DNA from: an uncultured Odoribacter sp.
GTDB taxonomy: Bacteria > Bacteroidota > Bacteroidia > Bacteroidales > Marinifilaceae
Assembly (NCBI GenBank): GCA_910578985.1
Contig: CAJTSF010000012.1
Coordinates: 1 to 61,348, forward strand
DNA: 61,348 nucleotides
Reading direction: 5' to 3'
A program made the translations under genes and the position numbers. Under the pieces are notes generated by a model. That model had not been told where the DNA came from and ran no database searches. It saw only the letters and a program-made list of their open reading frames with translations. This document shows positions 17,854 to 24,858 of this stretch, in pieces; positions within the stretch are counted from its first letter, which is position 1, and each line of letters begins with the position of its first letter.

Positions 17854-18495
17854 ATGACACAGAAAGAAAGATACAACGGCGTATTAAGCTGGTTCTCCGA
17901 ACACATGGGGCTTTCCGAAACGGAGCTCCATTACACCAACCCCTATGAACTCCTGGTGGCGGTCATCCTTTCCGCCCAGTGCACCGACAAGCGCGTGAAC
18001 ATGACCACCCCCGCCATCTTCGACCGTTTCCCCACCCCCGCCTCCATGGCGGCAGGCACGGTGGAGGAGATTTACGAACTGATTAAATCCATATCCTACC
18101 CCAACAACAAGGCGCGCAACCTCCATGCCATGGCGGTCAAGCTCACCGAAGAGTTCGGCGGCATCGTCCCCGAGGACATGGACCTGCTGCAAACTCTCCC
18201 CGGCGTGGGGCGCAAGACGGCGAACGTGATGATGGCCGTGGCGTTCGACAAGCCCGCCATGCCGGTGGACACCCACGTCTTCCGCGTCACAAACCGCATC
18301 GGGCTCGTCCGCAATACCAAAACCCCCATCGAAACCGAGAAGGAACTCGTCAGGCACATCCCCGCCACCATCCTCTCCACCGCCCACCACTGGTTCATCC
18401 TCCACGGGCGCTACGTCTGCACCGCCCGCAAGCCCAAATGCGCCGAATGCGGCATCCGCCCCTGGTGCAAATTCTCCGCCGACAACCCGCAGTAA
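17854..18495 (+). CDS. nth: Endonuclease III
   Basis: 213 aa, the usual size. It removes oxidised pyrimidines from DNA and cuts the abasic strand in base-excision repair. The helix-hairpin-helix LPGVGRKTANV holds the catalytic Lys121; Asp139 in PVDTHVFRV is the second catalytic residue. The C-terminal iron-sulfur site has Cys189, 196, 199 and 205 with C-x6-C-x2-C-x5-C spacing, intact. It lies 7 bp after the 1461-aa gene and appears to share its promoter. Confidence 0.95.
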   Translation: MTQKERYNGVLSWFSEHMGLSETELHYTNPYELLVAVILSAQCTDKRVNMTTPAIFDRFPTPASMAAGTVEEIYELIKSISYPNNKARNLHAMAVKLTEEFGGIVPEDMDLLQTLPGVGRKTANVMMAVAFDKPAMPVDTHVFRVTNRIGLVRNTKTPIETEKELVRHIPATILSTAHHWFILHGRYVCTARKPKCAECGIRPWCKFSADNPQ

Positions 18496-18582
18496 AACGC
18501 GCATCGGACGCCTGAAATAACGCTTTTTCTTCGATCCCTCTTCTCCCTTACTCCCGCAAGGGTTTCCGAGGGGTCACTTCAA

Positions 18583-18632
18583 GATCACCTATTGATCATC
18601 TATTGATCACCTTTTGGTTACCTATTGGTTAG
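18583..18632. repeat. Degenerate 11-bp repeats with phased GATC
   Basis: Four to five degenerate units of the form GATCACCTATT / GATCATCTATT / GATCACCTTTTG / GTTACCTATTG follow one another; GATC starts at 18583, 18594 and 18605, 11 bp apart, about one helical turn. Confidence 0.55.
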
Positions 18633-18643
18633 GCAAAAGGTGA
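18607..18643. terminator. 10-bp stem hairpin downstream of nth
   Basis: TCACCTTTTG (18607-18616) pairs exactly with CAAAAGGTGA (18634-18643) around a 17-base loop. It lies 110 bp after nth. Without a T-run it is a weak terminator candidate. Confidence 0.35.
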
Positions 18644-18934
18644 GTGATGGATGAAGGGGGATTATGGAAAAATACCCCTTGAAGTGAGTGCATCAGGTCA
18701 GGGAGATGCCTTGAAACGGGGTGGAAAGTGCCTTGAAATGGGATATTCCCGTTGCATGGTCGATTCACGTTCCATTCTCTTCCGACGGTGATGGTCTGAA
18801 TATGGGGGGAGTATGGGAGGTGAATGGGGGGTGTTCCATGAGAACACCGTGATAACAGCCTGCAAGGAGCGTGGGAAGAGTGTAGGATCGTAAGGCATCT
18901 TTTGCTTGCTGTCTTATTTTTTTTATTGATAGAC

Positions 18935-18965
18935 TTTCAAAACTAAAAATATATTCTTACTTTTG
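18935..18965 (+). promoter_or_regulatory. Promoter TTTC-N19-TACTTTTG
   Basis: TACTTTTG at 18958-18965 matches TAnnTTTG exactly; TTTC at 18935-18938 is a one-mismatch -33 at 19 bp. Predicted start of transcription near 18972, giving an AT-rich leader of about 80 bases before the lipoprotein at 19053. Confidence 0.45.
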
Positions 18966-19052
18966 TCGTTGGAAAGGATAAAAATTGTTTAATCTTTTCA
19001 AATTAAAATGTGATAGTAGAGAATTTAGGTATGAAATATAAAAAAAGCATCT

Positions 19053-19472
19053 ATGAAAATTGTACAGAAGACTGTTTTATTAGGTTTTGTGGGATTGTTA
19101 TTCTGTGCTTGCAGTAGCCAGAAATACAGTTTGAGCAAAACGATTTGGTTTAATTTTTCTCCTGCAGAGAAAGATGGTAAGAAAGGTAGTGTTGTCACAA
19201 GTTTGTATTTTACTTCAGAAAATACGGTGGATATTTATAGCTCCGTTGTCGTTGATACGATGGTGTTGGTAAAACCGTTTATGTGGGCAAAGGGCAAATA
19301 TTCAACCTTGGAAAGTTCTCGTCAAGGAACTGATTTGTCCATAGAAGCGATTACATTGAAAAAGGATACAATTTTATATCAAGGTATGTATCAAAAGGAT
19401 AAGACAATGATTTTGGTTTCCGATTCTGTTGCCAACGTATTTAATATAATGCCCGATGTTCAACTTCCTTAA
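19053..19472 (+). CDS. Hypothetical small lipoprotein, 139 aa
   Basis: 139 aa with an N-terminal hydrophobic stretch ending FCACSS; Cys20 is the likely lipidated residue although the lipobox is imperfect. The mature part is beta-rich with several KD.I.Y motifs and recalls the small Bacteroidota lipoproteins that accompany OmpA-like proteins. No domain was recognised. It is AT-rich and ends 11 bp before the OmpA-family gene, so the two probably share the promoter at 18935-18965. Confidence 0.55.
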   Translation: MKIVQKTVLLGFVGLLFCACSSQKYSLSKTIWFNFSPAEKDGKKGSVVTSLYFTSENTVDIYSSVVVDTMVLVKPFMWAKGKYSTLESSRQGTDLSIEAITLKKDTILYQGMYQKDKTMILVSDSVANVFNIMPDVQLP

Positions 19473-19483
19473 ATTGTAAGAAT

Positions 19484-20608
19484 ATGAAAAGAGTTATAAA
19501 GTTCATCCCGATAGTTTTTTGTTTATTGTTGAGCCTTGGTTCTTGCGATGTATTCAGACAAGTTGTCAGAGATACGGCGGTGGGATGTAGTGCAGCTATT
19601 ATACGTGAGAGTGCAGTAAAGGACGGAATGGATGGTGATGAAGCAAGAATGATGGTGAGTGAGGTTTTTGAAACTATCGGTTTAGACAGGCAATCGGCGG
19701 ATATTGGTATGGCATGGAGGGATGGCGTATTAAATAAATACGATAAGCAAAATATCATCGGGGATTATGTCATGGATGCAGTCGGAGAGGTTTCGGGAAC
19801 ACCGGAGGTGTTGGGACAGCTGAAACAGATAAAATCTGAGCAGCTTAATTATTTAAGTGCACGGAAAAATCTTACAGACCGTGCGAAAGAGATGAATACT
19901 GTTGTTTCTAAACAGGAGTTACAGGAACTTGTAAATAGAAGAAACCAAGCTTATTTTGATGTAGGTTATGATGCTTACCAATGTGCCAAAGAACGTAGGG
20001 CGAAAGCTGTAGCGGAGAAATTGGCTCTTCGGAATCAATTATTGGAACAGGATTATGATGATGTTCAATTGGCAGATGAAGTTGCCGGAACTATTATAGC
20101 TATCCAGGAAGCAACAGACTTGTCGGAGGAAGAGAAGGCGTCCTGTTTGCGTAAGTTAGGTTTTAATAATATTAAAGAGGTGGAAACAGCTGTATCCGAA
20201 AGTCTGGAAACAGCACAACAGCCTCTTGAGGTTGAATATAGAGCCATAGAGAAAGAAAAGGTTGTGAAACAGTTGGAATCAATACGAATTGACGAATTTA
20301 TTTTTAATAGGGTCTTTTTTACAAAAGAACAAAAACTGAAATTGGATAGAGTTGCTGACATTTTGAATCAGAATCCGGGAATAAAAATTTGTCTTGTGGG
20401 GCACACTTGTGAAATCGGAGGGGGAGAGATTAACCAGAAAGTCGGATTGCAGCGTGCGGAGTCGGGTAAAGAATATCTTATGAAAAAAGGAATTGCTTCA
20501 GAACGAATTCTAACGGATAGCGAGGGGGACACCCAACCGCTTGTGCCCAATTCTTCGGACATAAATCGAGGTCGGAATCGTAGATTGGAAATTGTTGTCA
20601 TGGATTGA
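19484..20608 (+). CDS. OmpA-family lipoprotein
   Basis: 374 aa. The signal peptide ends LGSC with Cys21. The middle (about 100-265) is helical and charged, likely coiled coil. The C-terminal 105 residues are an OmpA-like peptidoglycan-binding domain: a FIFNRVFFTKEQ start, then ILNQNPGIKICLVGHTCEIG, then QRAESGKEYLMKKGI, then DINRGRNRRLEIVV with the usual NR..R ending. Such proteins tie the outer membrane to the cell wall. In the GHT.. loop the usual Asp after T is Cys, a small deviation. AT-rich, paired with the preceding small lipoprotein. Confidence 0.8.
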   Translation: MKRVIKFIPIVFCLLLSLGSCDVFRQVVRDTAVGCSAAIIRESAVKDGMDGDEARMMVSEVFETIGLDRQSADIGMAWRDGVLNKYDKQNIIGDYVMDAVGEVSGTPEVLGQLKQIKSEQLNYLSARKNLTDRAKEMNTVVSKQELQELVNRRNQAYFDVGYDAYQCAKERRAKAVAEKLALRNQLLEQDYDDVQLADEVAGTIIAIQEATDLSEEEKASCLRKLGFNNIKEVETAVSESLETAQQPLEVEYRAIEKEKVVKQLESIRIDEFIFNRVFFTKEQKLKLDRVADILNQNPGIKICLVGHTCEIGGGEINQKVGLQRAESGKEYLMKKGIASERILTDSEGDTQPLVPNSSDINRGRNRRLEIVVMD

Positions 20609-20689
20609 TAGCAGAAAGTAATTATTCATTAAAAAATAGATGCCTATGGAATAGAAATGCTTGTTTAGCATATGGGGAGTAGCTAATTT

Positions 20690-20732
20690 ATCCATGATGT
20701 CCCGATATGTCTTAAAGCTAAATGTCATGGAT
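20690..20732. other. 8-bp inverted repeat
   Basis: ATCCATGA (20690-20697) and TCATGGAT (20725-20732) are exact inverted copies 27 bp apart in the gap between the OmpA-family gene and the next small gene. A weak terminator or operator; nothing decides between them. Confidence 0.25.
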
Positions 20733-20780
20733 GATAATTAAAATATTTATTAAAAGTCTTAATTGTAAAATAAAATTACT

Positions 20781-21128
20781 ATGAAAAAATTATTATTTAT
20801 TTGTTTGATGGCGATTTCATCTTTATTCGTGTTTGCTGATGGAGGAAAGATTTCATGTAAAGTAATAGGAAATAAAGCTGTTACGGTTACAACTCCGATA
20901 GTAGATGGGAATTCTGGTAGTGTTTGCGTTGTGCTTAAATTAACAGAAAAACATGACAAAGCTGTCACCGTTATAGTTAATGTTCTGGATAATGAGAACA
21001 ATATCGTTGCAACAGACACGTACACATTTGCAGTTGGGGTGACTGGTGGCAGCTTGGTAATTAGTAATAGTAATATCAAGAAAGGGGAAAAATATAAAAT
21101 TAGAATCAGTAATGTTTCTTGTCAATAA
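20781..21128 (+). CDS. Hypothetical secreted protein, 115 aa
   Basis: 115 aa. MKKLLFICLMAISSLFVFA is a clean signal peptide with a type-I cleavage site before DGGK. The mature domain of about 95 residues is beta-rich with regular Val/Thr strands (KAVTVTTPIV, KAVTVIVNVL, TYTFAVGV) and looks like a small immunoglobulin-like sandwich. Two Cys (residues 26 and 114, with another near 49) could form a disulfide. Not recognised. AT-rich. It stands alone between two hairpins and no promoter matching the consensus was seen. Confidence 0.5.
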   Translation: MKKLLFICLMAISSLFVFADGGKISCKVIGNKAVTVTTPIVDGNSGSVCVVLKLTEKHDKAVTVIVNVLDNENNIVATDTYTFAVGVTGGSLVISNSNIKKGEKYKIRISNVSCQ

Positions 21129-21143
21129 CTAATCGGATCAAAA

Positions 21144-21191
21144 TTTTGTTTTCAGATTGTTTGATGAATTTCAAGCAATTTGAAAACAAAA
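21144..21191. terminator. 16-bp stem hairpin
   Basis: Arms 21144-21159 and 21176-21191 are complementary at 15 of 16 positions; the mismatch is a G-T type pair. The 16-base loop contains a further small TTGA/TCAA pairing. It lies 16 bp after the 115-aa gene and 26 bp before the next start. It may end the upstream transcript or lie in the leader of the FGE-like gene. Confidence 0.45.
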
Positions 21192-21216
21192 ATAATCCAA
21201 TGCCATTAAAAATGTT

Positions 21217-22041
21217 ATGATGAAAAAGTTATTTTATTTGGGATTATGTTTTGCCTTGTTTATAGGGTGTAACAAAGATGATGACAATAAGTTGGTTGTC
21301 GGTAAAGATTTCACGGAGAAAGAGGTTTCCGGTCTTTCTTTTGATATGGTGTATGTGAAGGGCGGCACGTTCCGGATGGGAGCGACTGAGGAGCAGGGGG
21401 AGGATGTTTATGATAGGGAAAAGCCTGTTCATTTGGTTACTTTGTCTGATTATTACATGGGTAAGTATGAAGTGACACAGGAATTGTGGGAGGCGGTGAT
21501 GGGCACGACTTTGGAGGAGCAGCGTGATAAAAAGGATAAAGATGGGGCGCTTCGTGGTCAGGGGTCGGATTATCCGATGTATTATGTGAATTGGGAAGAG
21601 GCGCAGGCTTTTGTGAAGAAGTTGAGTGATTTGACGGGCAGGAATTACATATTGCCAACGGAGGCACAATGGGAGTATGCTGCTCGTGGTGGAGTGAAGA
21701 GCAAGGGGTATAAATATAGCGGGAGTAATGAGATTGACGATGTGGCGTGGTATAGTGGTAATGCAAAAAGTTCTACTCATCCCGTTGGCACGAAGAGCCC
21801 TAATGAGTTGGGCATTTACGACATGAGCGGGAATGTGTGGGAGTGGTGCAGCGACTGGTTTGGAGAATACTCTGATGCAGCGCAGACCGATCCTGTTGGT
21901 CCTGTAAGCGGCTCCGACCGCGTGTACCGCGGCGGCAGTTGGAACGGCAGTGCGAGGAACTGCCGGGTGTCGTATCGGTACCTCAACTACCCGAGCCACC
22001 GCAGCAACTCTCTGGGGTTCCGGGTTGCCCTGCTTCCGTGA
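21217..22041 (+). CDS. Formylglycine-enzyme-fold (SUMF1/C-type-lectin) lipoprotein, possible DGR variable protein
   Basis: 274 aa. The signal peptide ends FIGC with Cys18, so it is likely surface-anchored. Residues about 42-273 are an FGE-sulfatase domain: MVYVKGGTFRMGA, then YYMGKYEVTQELWEAVMG, LPTEAQWEYAARGG, YDMSGNVWEWCSDW, and RVYRGGSWNGSARNCRVSYR before GFRVAL. The fold serves both true formylglycine enzymes and ligand-binding C-type lectins. The last 46 codons are abruptly GC-rich (28 of 32 codons from 21928 end in G or C), and Y255-S265 falls where retroelement-diversified relatives have runs of AAC-derived codons. A binding protein rather than an enzyme is the inference. Double ATG start. 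Confidence 0.8.
   Translation: MMKKLFYLGLCFALFIGCNKDDDNKLVVGKDFTEKEVSGLSFDMVYVKGGTFRMGATEEQGEDVYDREKPVHLVTLSDYYMGKYEVTQELWEAVMGTTLEEQRDKKDKDGALRGQGSDYPMYYVNWEEAQAFVKKLSDLTGRNYILPTEAQWEYAARGGVKSKGYKYSGSNEIDDVAWYSGNAKSSTHPVGTKSPNELGIYDMSGNVWEWCSDWFGEYSDAAQTDPVGPVSGSDRVYRGGSWNGSARNCRVSYRYLNYPSHRSNSLGFRVALLP
21919..22038 (+). other. Candidate variable repeat (VR) of a diversity-generating retroelement
   Basis: Codons 21979-22011 read TAC CTC AAC TAC CCG AGC CAC CGC AGC AAC TCT. Most are NNC, as expected if AAC codons of a template were changed at A only. The surrounding GGSWN...NCRV.YR and GFR residues are the conserved frame of FGE-type variable proteins. The segment differs in base composition from the rest of the gene. 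No template repeat or reverse transcriptase is in the window, so this is a candidate only. Confidence 0.4.
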
Positions 22042-22048
22042 GTTGTCT

Positions 22049-22060
22049 ACGGATTTCCGT
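22049..22060. other. Small dyad just after the FGE-like gene
   Basis: ACGGA and TCCGT flank TT, a 5-bp stem 7 bp after the stop codon. Retroelement targets often carry a hairpin just downstream of the variable repeat, but this one is shorter than known examples and may be chance. Confidence 0.25.
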
Positions 22061-22101
22061 TCTCTTTGCACTAAGCAAGGAGGAAGCCGCAGGATGATGG
22101 A

Positions 22102-22141
22102 GTATGCCAGGGAGCGAACGGAGTGAAGCGGACAGGCATAC
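22102..22141. other. 7-bp inverted repeat
   Basis: GTATGCC (22102-22108) and GGCATAC (22135-22141) are exact inverted copies with a GC-rich 26-base loop. It may form a terminator for the FGE-like gene; there is no T-run. Confidence 0.3.
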
Positions 22142-22151
22142 GGAACCCAGG

Positions 22152-22191
22152 TGATCCAGAAGCGATCCAGATTGATCCAGAAGTGATCCAG
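22152..22191. repeat. Four phased GATCCAG repeats
   Basis: The octamer (T/C)GATCCAG starts at 22152, 22163, 22173 and 22184, spacings of 11, 10 and 11 bp, so the copies face the same side of the helix. The spacers are AAG/ATT-like. Confidence 0.65.
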
Positions 22192-22238
22192 GCACTGTGA
22201 AATCTTGGGGAATGCAAGATGGCGACCGATTATTTTTT

Positions 22239-22276
22239 GAATTCGTGATATAGTTTCACGAATTCTTTTTATTTTT
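22239..22276 (+). terminator. 10-bp palindrome followed by T-rich run
   Basis: GAATTCGTGA (22239-22248) pairs with TCACGAATTC (22256-22265) around a 7-base loop and is followed by TTTTTATTTTT. It has the form of an intrinsic terminator, but it also directly abuts the cmk -7 element, so an operator role is possible. Confidence 0.5.
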
Positions 22277-22277
22277 G
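22270..22277 (+). promoter_or_regulatory. cmk operon promoter -7 element
   Basis: TATTTTTG is an exact TAnnTTTG; the flanking TTTTATTTTTGTGC is the same as at the 13426 promoter. The expected start is near 22284, 22 bp before cmk. The -33 region is occupied by the palindrome and has no TTTG. Confidence 0.4.
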
Positions 22278-22305
22278 TGCGAAGTGTGAAAAACAGGCAG
22301 AAATT

Positions 22306-23016
22306 ATGATAGTTGCAGTAGACGGATATTCATCCACGGGAAAAAGTACGGTCGCGAAGTTGATTGCGGCGCGTTTGGGATTGACTTATATCGATACGGG
22401 GGCGATGTATCGGGCGGTGACGCTGGAGGCGCTGCGGAGGGGGCTGATTGACGGGGAGGGACGTATCGATGAGGAGGGGTTGAGGGGGTGTCTGGGGGAG
22501 GTGCGTGTCGGGTTCAGGTATAACGAGGAGAGGGGACAGAGTGAGACGTGCCTGAACGGGGAGACGGTGGAGGAGGAGATTCGGGGGATGCGGGTGGCGG
22601 ACCGGGTGAGCGGGGTGGCGGCGCTGGGGTTTGTGCGGGAGTTCCTGGTGGGGCAGCAGCGGGAGATGGCACGGAGCGGGGATGTGATTATGGACGGGAG
22701 GGACATCGGGAGCGTGGTGTTCCCGGAGGCGGAGGTGAAGTTTTTCATGACGGCTTCGCCGGAGGTGAGGGCGGAACGGAGGTATCGGGAGTTGCTGGCG
22801 AAGGGCACGGAAGTGAGCTACGAGGAGGTGAAGGCGAATGTGGAGAAGCGGGATTACATAGACAGCCACCGGGAGGTGGGTCCGCTGCGGCGGACGGAGG
22901 ATGCGGTGGTGGTGGACAACAGCGATATGACGGTGGAGGAGGTGGTGGAGATGATGGTGGGAATCATCCGCGAGCGGACGGGCAGGAGGGGTGAAAAGGA
23001 GGGAGGGCGCGTATGA
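22306..23016 (+). CDS. cmk: Cytidylate kinase
   Basis: 236 aa. It phosphorylates CMP and dCMP with ATP in pyrimidine nucleotide recycling. The P-loop GYSSTGKST is at 7-15, the monophosphate-binding DTGAMYRA at about 31-38, MDGRDIGSVVFPEA at about 128-141 and the lid RAERRYREL after it. The size fits the family. First gene of a four-gene unit; its stop overlaps the ispH start as ATGA (23013-23016), so translation is coupled. Confidence 0.95.
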   Translation: MIVAVDGYSSTGKSTVAKLIAARLGLTYIDTGAMYRAVTLEALRRGLIDGEGRIDEEGLRGCLGEVRVGFRYNEERGQSETCLNGETVEEEIRGMRVADRVSGVAALGFVREFLVGQQREMARSGDVIMDGRDIGSVVFPEAEVKFFMTASPEVRAERRYRELLAKGTEVSYEEVKANVEKRDYIDSHREVGPLRRTEDAVVVDNSDMTVEEVVEMMVGIIRERTGRRGEKEGGRV

Positions 23017-23861
23017 CGGTGGAAATAGACGAGCATTCGGGGTTTTGCTTCGGGGTGGTGAATGCCATCCGGAAGGCGGAGCAGGAGTTGGAGCGGGGGG
23101 AGCTTTACTGCATCGGGGACATCGTGCACAACGATTTGGAGGTGCGGAGGTTGGAGGAGAAGGGGTTGCGCACCATCGAGCACGGGGAGTTCGCGGGGTT
23201 GCGGGATTGCCGGGTGCTGTTCCGGGCGCACGGGGAGCCGCCGGAGTCTTACCGGACGGCGCGGGAGAACGGGGTGGAGGTGATTGATGCGTCGTGCCCG
23301 GTGGTGCTGGATTTGCAGCGGAGGATACGGGAGGCGTACGAGGCGGTGAGCGCGGAGGAGGGGCAGGTGGTGATTTACGGGAAGCGGGGGCATGCGGAGG
23401 TGGTGGGGCTGGTGGGGCAGACGGGGGGGAAGGCGGTGGTGGTGGAGAAGGAGGAGGATTTGGAGCAGGTGGATTTCGGGCGGAAGGTGGTGCTGTTCTC
23501 GCAGACGACGCAGAACCTGGAGGGCTTCCGGCGGATTGCGGAGTGGATGAGGGAGCGGGGCGGGGAGCGGGTGGTGGTGCACGACACGATTTGCCGGAAG
23601 GTGGCGAACCGGATTCCGCAGTTGAAGGAGTTCGCAGGGCGGCATGACGTGGTGATTTTCGTGAGCGGGGAAAAAAGTTCGAACGGAAGGCAGCTTTTTT
23701 CCGTATGCAAGGAGGTGAACCCGCGGAGTTATTTCGTGCAGGAGGCGGCGGACGTGACGGCGGAGATGACGGCGGGGGCGGAGAGCGTGGGCATCAGCGG
23801 GGCGACATCGACGCCGAGGCGGGTGATGGAGGAGATACAGCGAAAGATTGAGAGACAATAA
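23013..23861 (+). CDS. ispH: 4-hydroxy-3-methylbut-2-enyl diphosphate reductase
   Basis: 282 aa. Last step of the MEP isoprenoid pathway: reduces HMBPP to IPP and DMAPP using an iron-sulfur cluster. The three cluster Cys are present: C12 (GFCFGV), C95 (ASCPVV) and C194 (DTICRKVANR). Substrate residues are H39, H73 (RAHGEPP), H127 and E129 (RGHAEV) and the TTQN loop at about 165-168. The C-terminus has SGATSTP as usual. Very GC-rich, like cmk. It ends 14 bp before pfkA. Confidence 0.95.
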   Translation: MTVEIDEHSGFCFGVVNAIRKAEQELERGELYCIGDIVHNDLEVRRLEEKGLRTIEHGEFAGLRDCRVLFRAHGEPPESYRTARENGVEVIDASCPVVLDLQRRIREAYEAVSAEEGQVVIYGKRGHAEVVGLVGQTGGKAVVVEKEEDLEQVDFGRKVVLFSQTTQNLEGFRRIAEWMRERGGERVVVHDTICRKVANRIPQLKEFAGRHDVVIFVSGEKSSNGRQLFSVCKEVNPRSYFVQEAADVTAEMTAGAESVGISGATSTPRRVMEEIQRKIERQ

Positions 23862-23875
23862 AATTCGGATACGAT

Positions 23876-24856
23876 ATGGGAAAGATTAAGAGAATCGGTG
23901 TGCTGACTTCCGGGGGGGATGCCCCGGGAATGAATGCCGCGATACGGGCGGTGGTCCGTGCGGCTATTTTCAACGGTTGCGAGGCGTATGGCATTTACGG
24001 GGGATACCAGGGGTTGATCGAGGGGGATATCAGGCGGCTGGAGTCGCGGGATGTGGGGAATATCATCCAGCGGGGAGGGACGATCCTGAAGTCGGCGCGT
24101 AGCCAGGAGTTCAGGACGGAGGAGGGGCGTGCGAAGGCGGCGGAGCAGTTGAAGGAGAGGGGGATATACGCGCTGGTGGTGATCGGGGGGGACGGTTCTT
24201 TTACGGGCGCCAAGTATTTCGTGCAGGAGCACGGCATCCAGGTGGTGGGGATTCCGGGGACGATCGACAATGATTTGTACGGGACGGACTCGACCATCGG
24301 CTACGACACGGCGGTGAATACGGCGGTGCAGGCGGTGGATAAAATCAAGGACACGGCGAGCGCGCACAACCGCCTGTTTTTCATCGAGGTGATGGGGCGC
24401 GATGCGGGGTTCATCGCTTTGCGCACGGCGATTGCGACAGGGGCGGAGGCGGTGCTGGTGCCGGAAATCGAGACGGACCTGACGGACCTGTACCATTTCA
24501 TCGAGCAGGATTACAACCCGAAGGATTCGAGCGGCATCGTCATCGTGGCGGAGGGGGAGAAGTCGGGAGGGGCTTACAGCATCGCGGAGAAAGTGGCGCA
24601 GGTGCATCCGAACTACGACATCCGGGTGTCGGTGCTGGGGTATATCCAGCGGGGCGGCTCGCCGTCGCAGTTCGACCGGGTGCTGGCGAGCCAGCTCGGG
24701 GTGGCGGCGGTGGATGCGTTGCTGGATGACCAGAACAGTGTCATGGTGGGCATCATGAACCGGGAAATCGTGCATGTGCCCTTCAACAAGACCATCAAGC
24801 ACACGAAGGATTTGAATCCGGAGTTGCTGTCGATGGTGAGAATATTATCCGTGTAG
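23876..24856 (+). CDS. pfkA: ATP-dependent 6-phosphofructokinase
   Basis: 326 aa, the bacterial group-A size. It converts fructose 6-phosphate and ATP to fructose 1,6-bisphosphate in glycolysis. The nucleotide loop TSGGDAPGMNA is at 11-21; GGDGS at 104-108 has the Gly typical of ATP rather than pyrophosphate users; GTIDND (128-133) contains catalytic D131; MGRDAGF and the IQRGGSPSQFDR motif that binds the sugar phosphate are intact. It is 14 bp after ispH and 2 bp before priA. Confidence 0.95.
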   Translation: MGKIKRIGVLTSGGDAPGMNAAIRAVVRAAIFNGCEAYGIYGGYQGLIEGDIRRLESRDVGNIIQRGGTILKSARSQEFRTEEGRAKAAEQLKERGIYALVVIGGDGSFTGAKYFVQEHGIQVVGIPGTIDNDLYGTDSTIGYDTAVNTAVQAVDKIKDTASAHNRLFFIEVMGRDAGFIALRTAIATGAEAVLVPEIETDLTDLYHFIEQDYNPKDSSGIVIVAEGEKSGGAYSIAEKVAQVHPNYDIRVSVLGYIQRGGSPSQFDRVLASQLGVAAVDALLDDQNSVMVGIMNREIVHVPFNKTIKHTKDLNPELLSMVRILSV

Positions 24857-24858
24857 GT

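Larger units (their letters stand above)
18496..19052. other. 557-bp intergenic region, no gene seen
   Basis: No credible coding frame, tRNA or structured RNA was identified. It holds a set of GATC-containing repeats (18583-18632), a hairpin (18607-18643), a 14-bp near-repeat TGCCTTGAAACGGG/TGCCTTGAAATGGG at 18707 and 18729, and, in its AT-rich last 150 bp, a promoter for the next gene. Composition changes sharply from GC-rich to AT-rich near 18900, marking the edge of the second accessory stretch. Confidence 0.6.

Noticed and set aside
13482..17906. 1474-codon open frame opposite the giant exported protein
   Set aside because: Same cause: strong third-position GC bias keeps the antisense frame free of stops. 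It has no signal, no domains and overlaps nth.
18496..19052. Possible CRISPR array in the intergenic repeats
   Set aside because: The units are only 11 bp, degenerate and without spacers; no cas genes are in the window.
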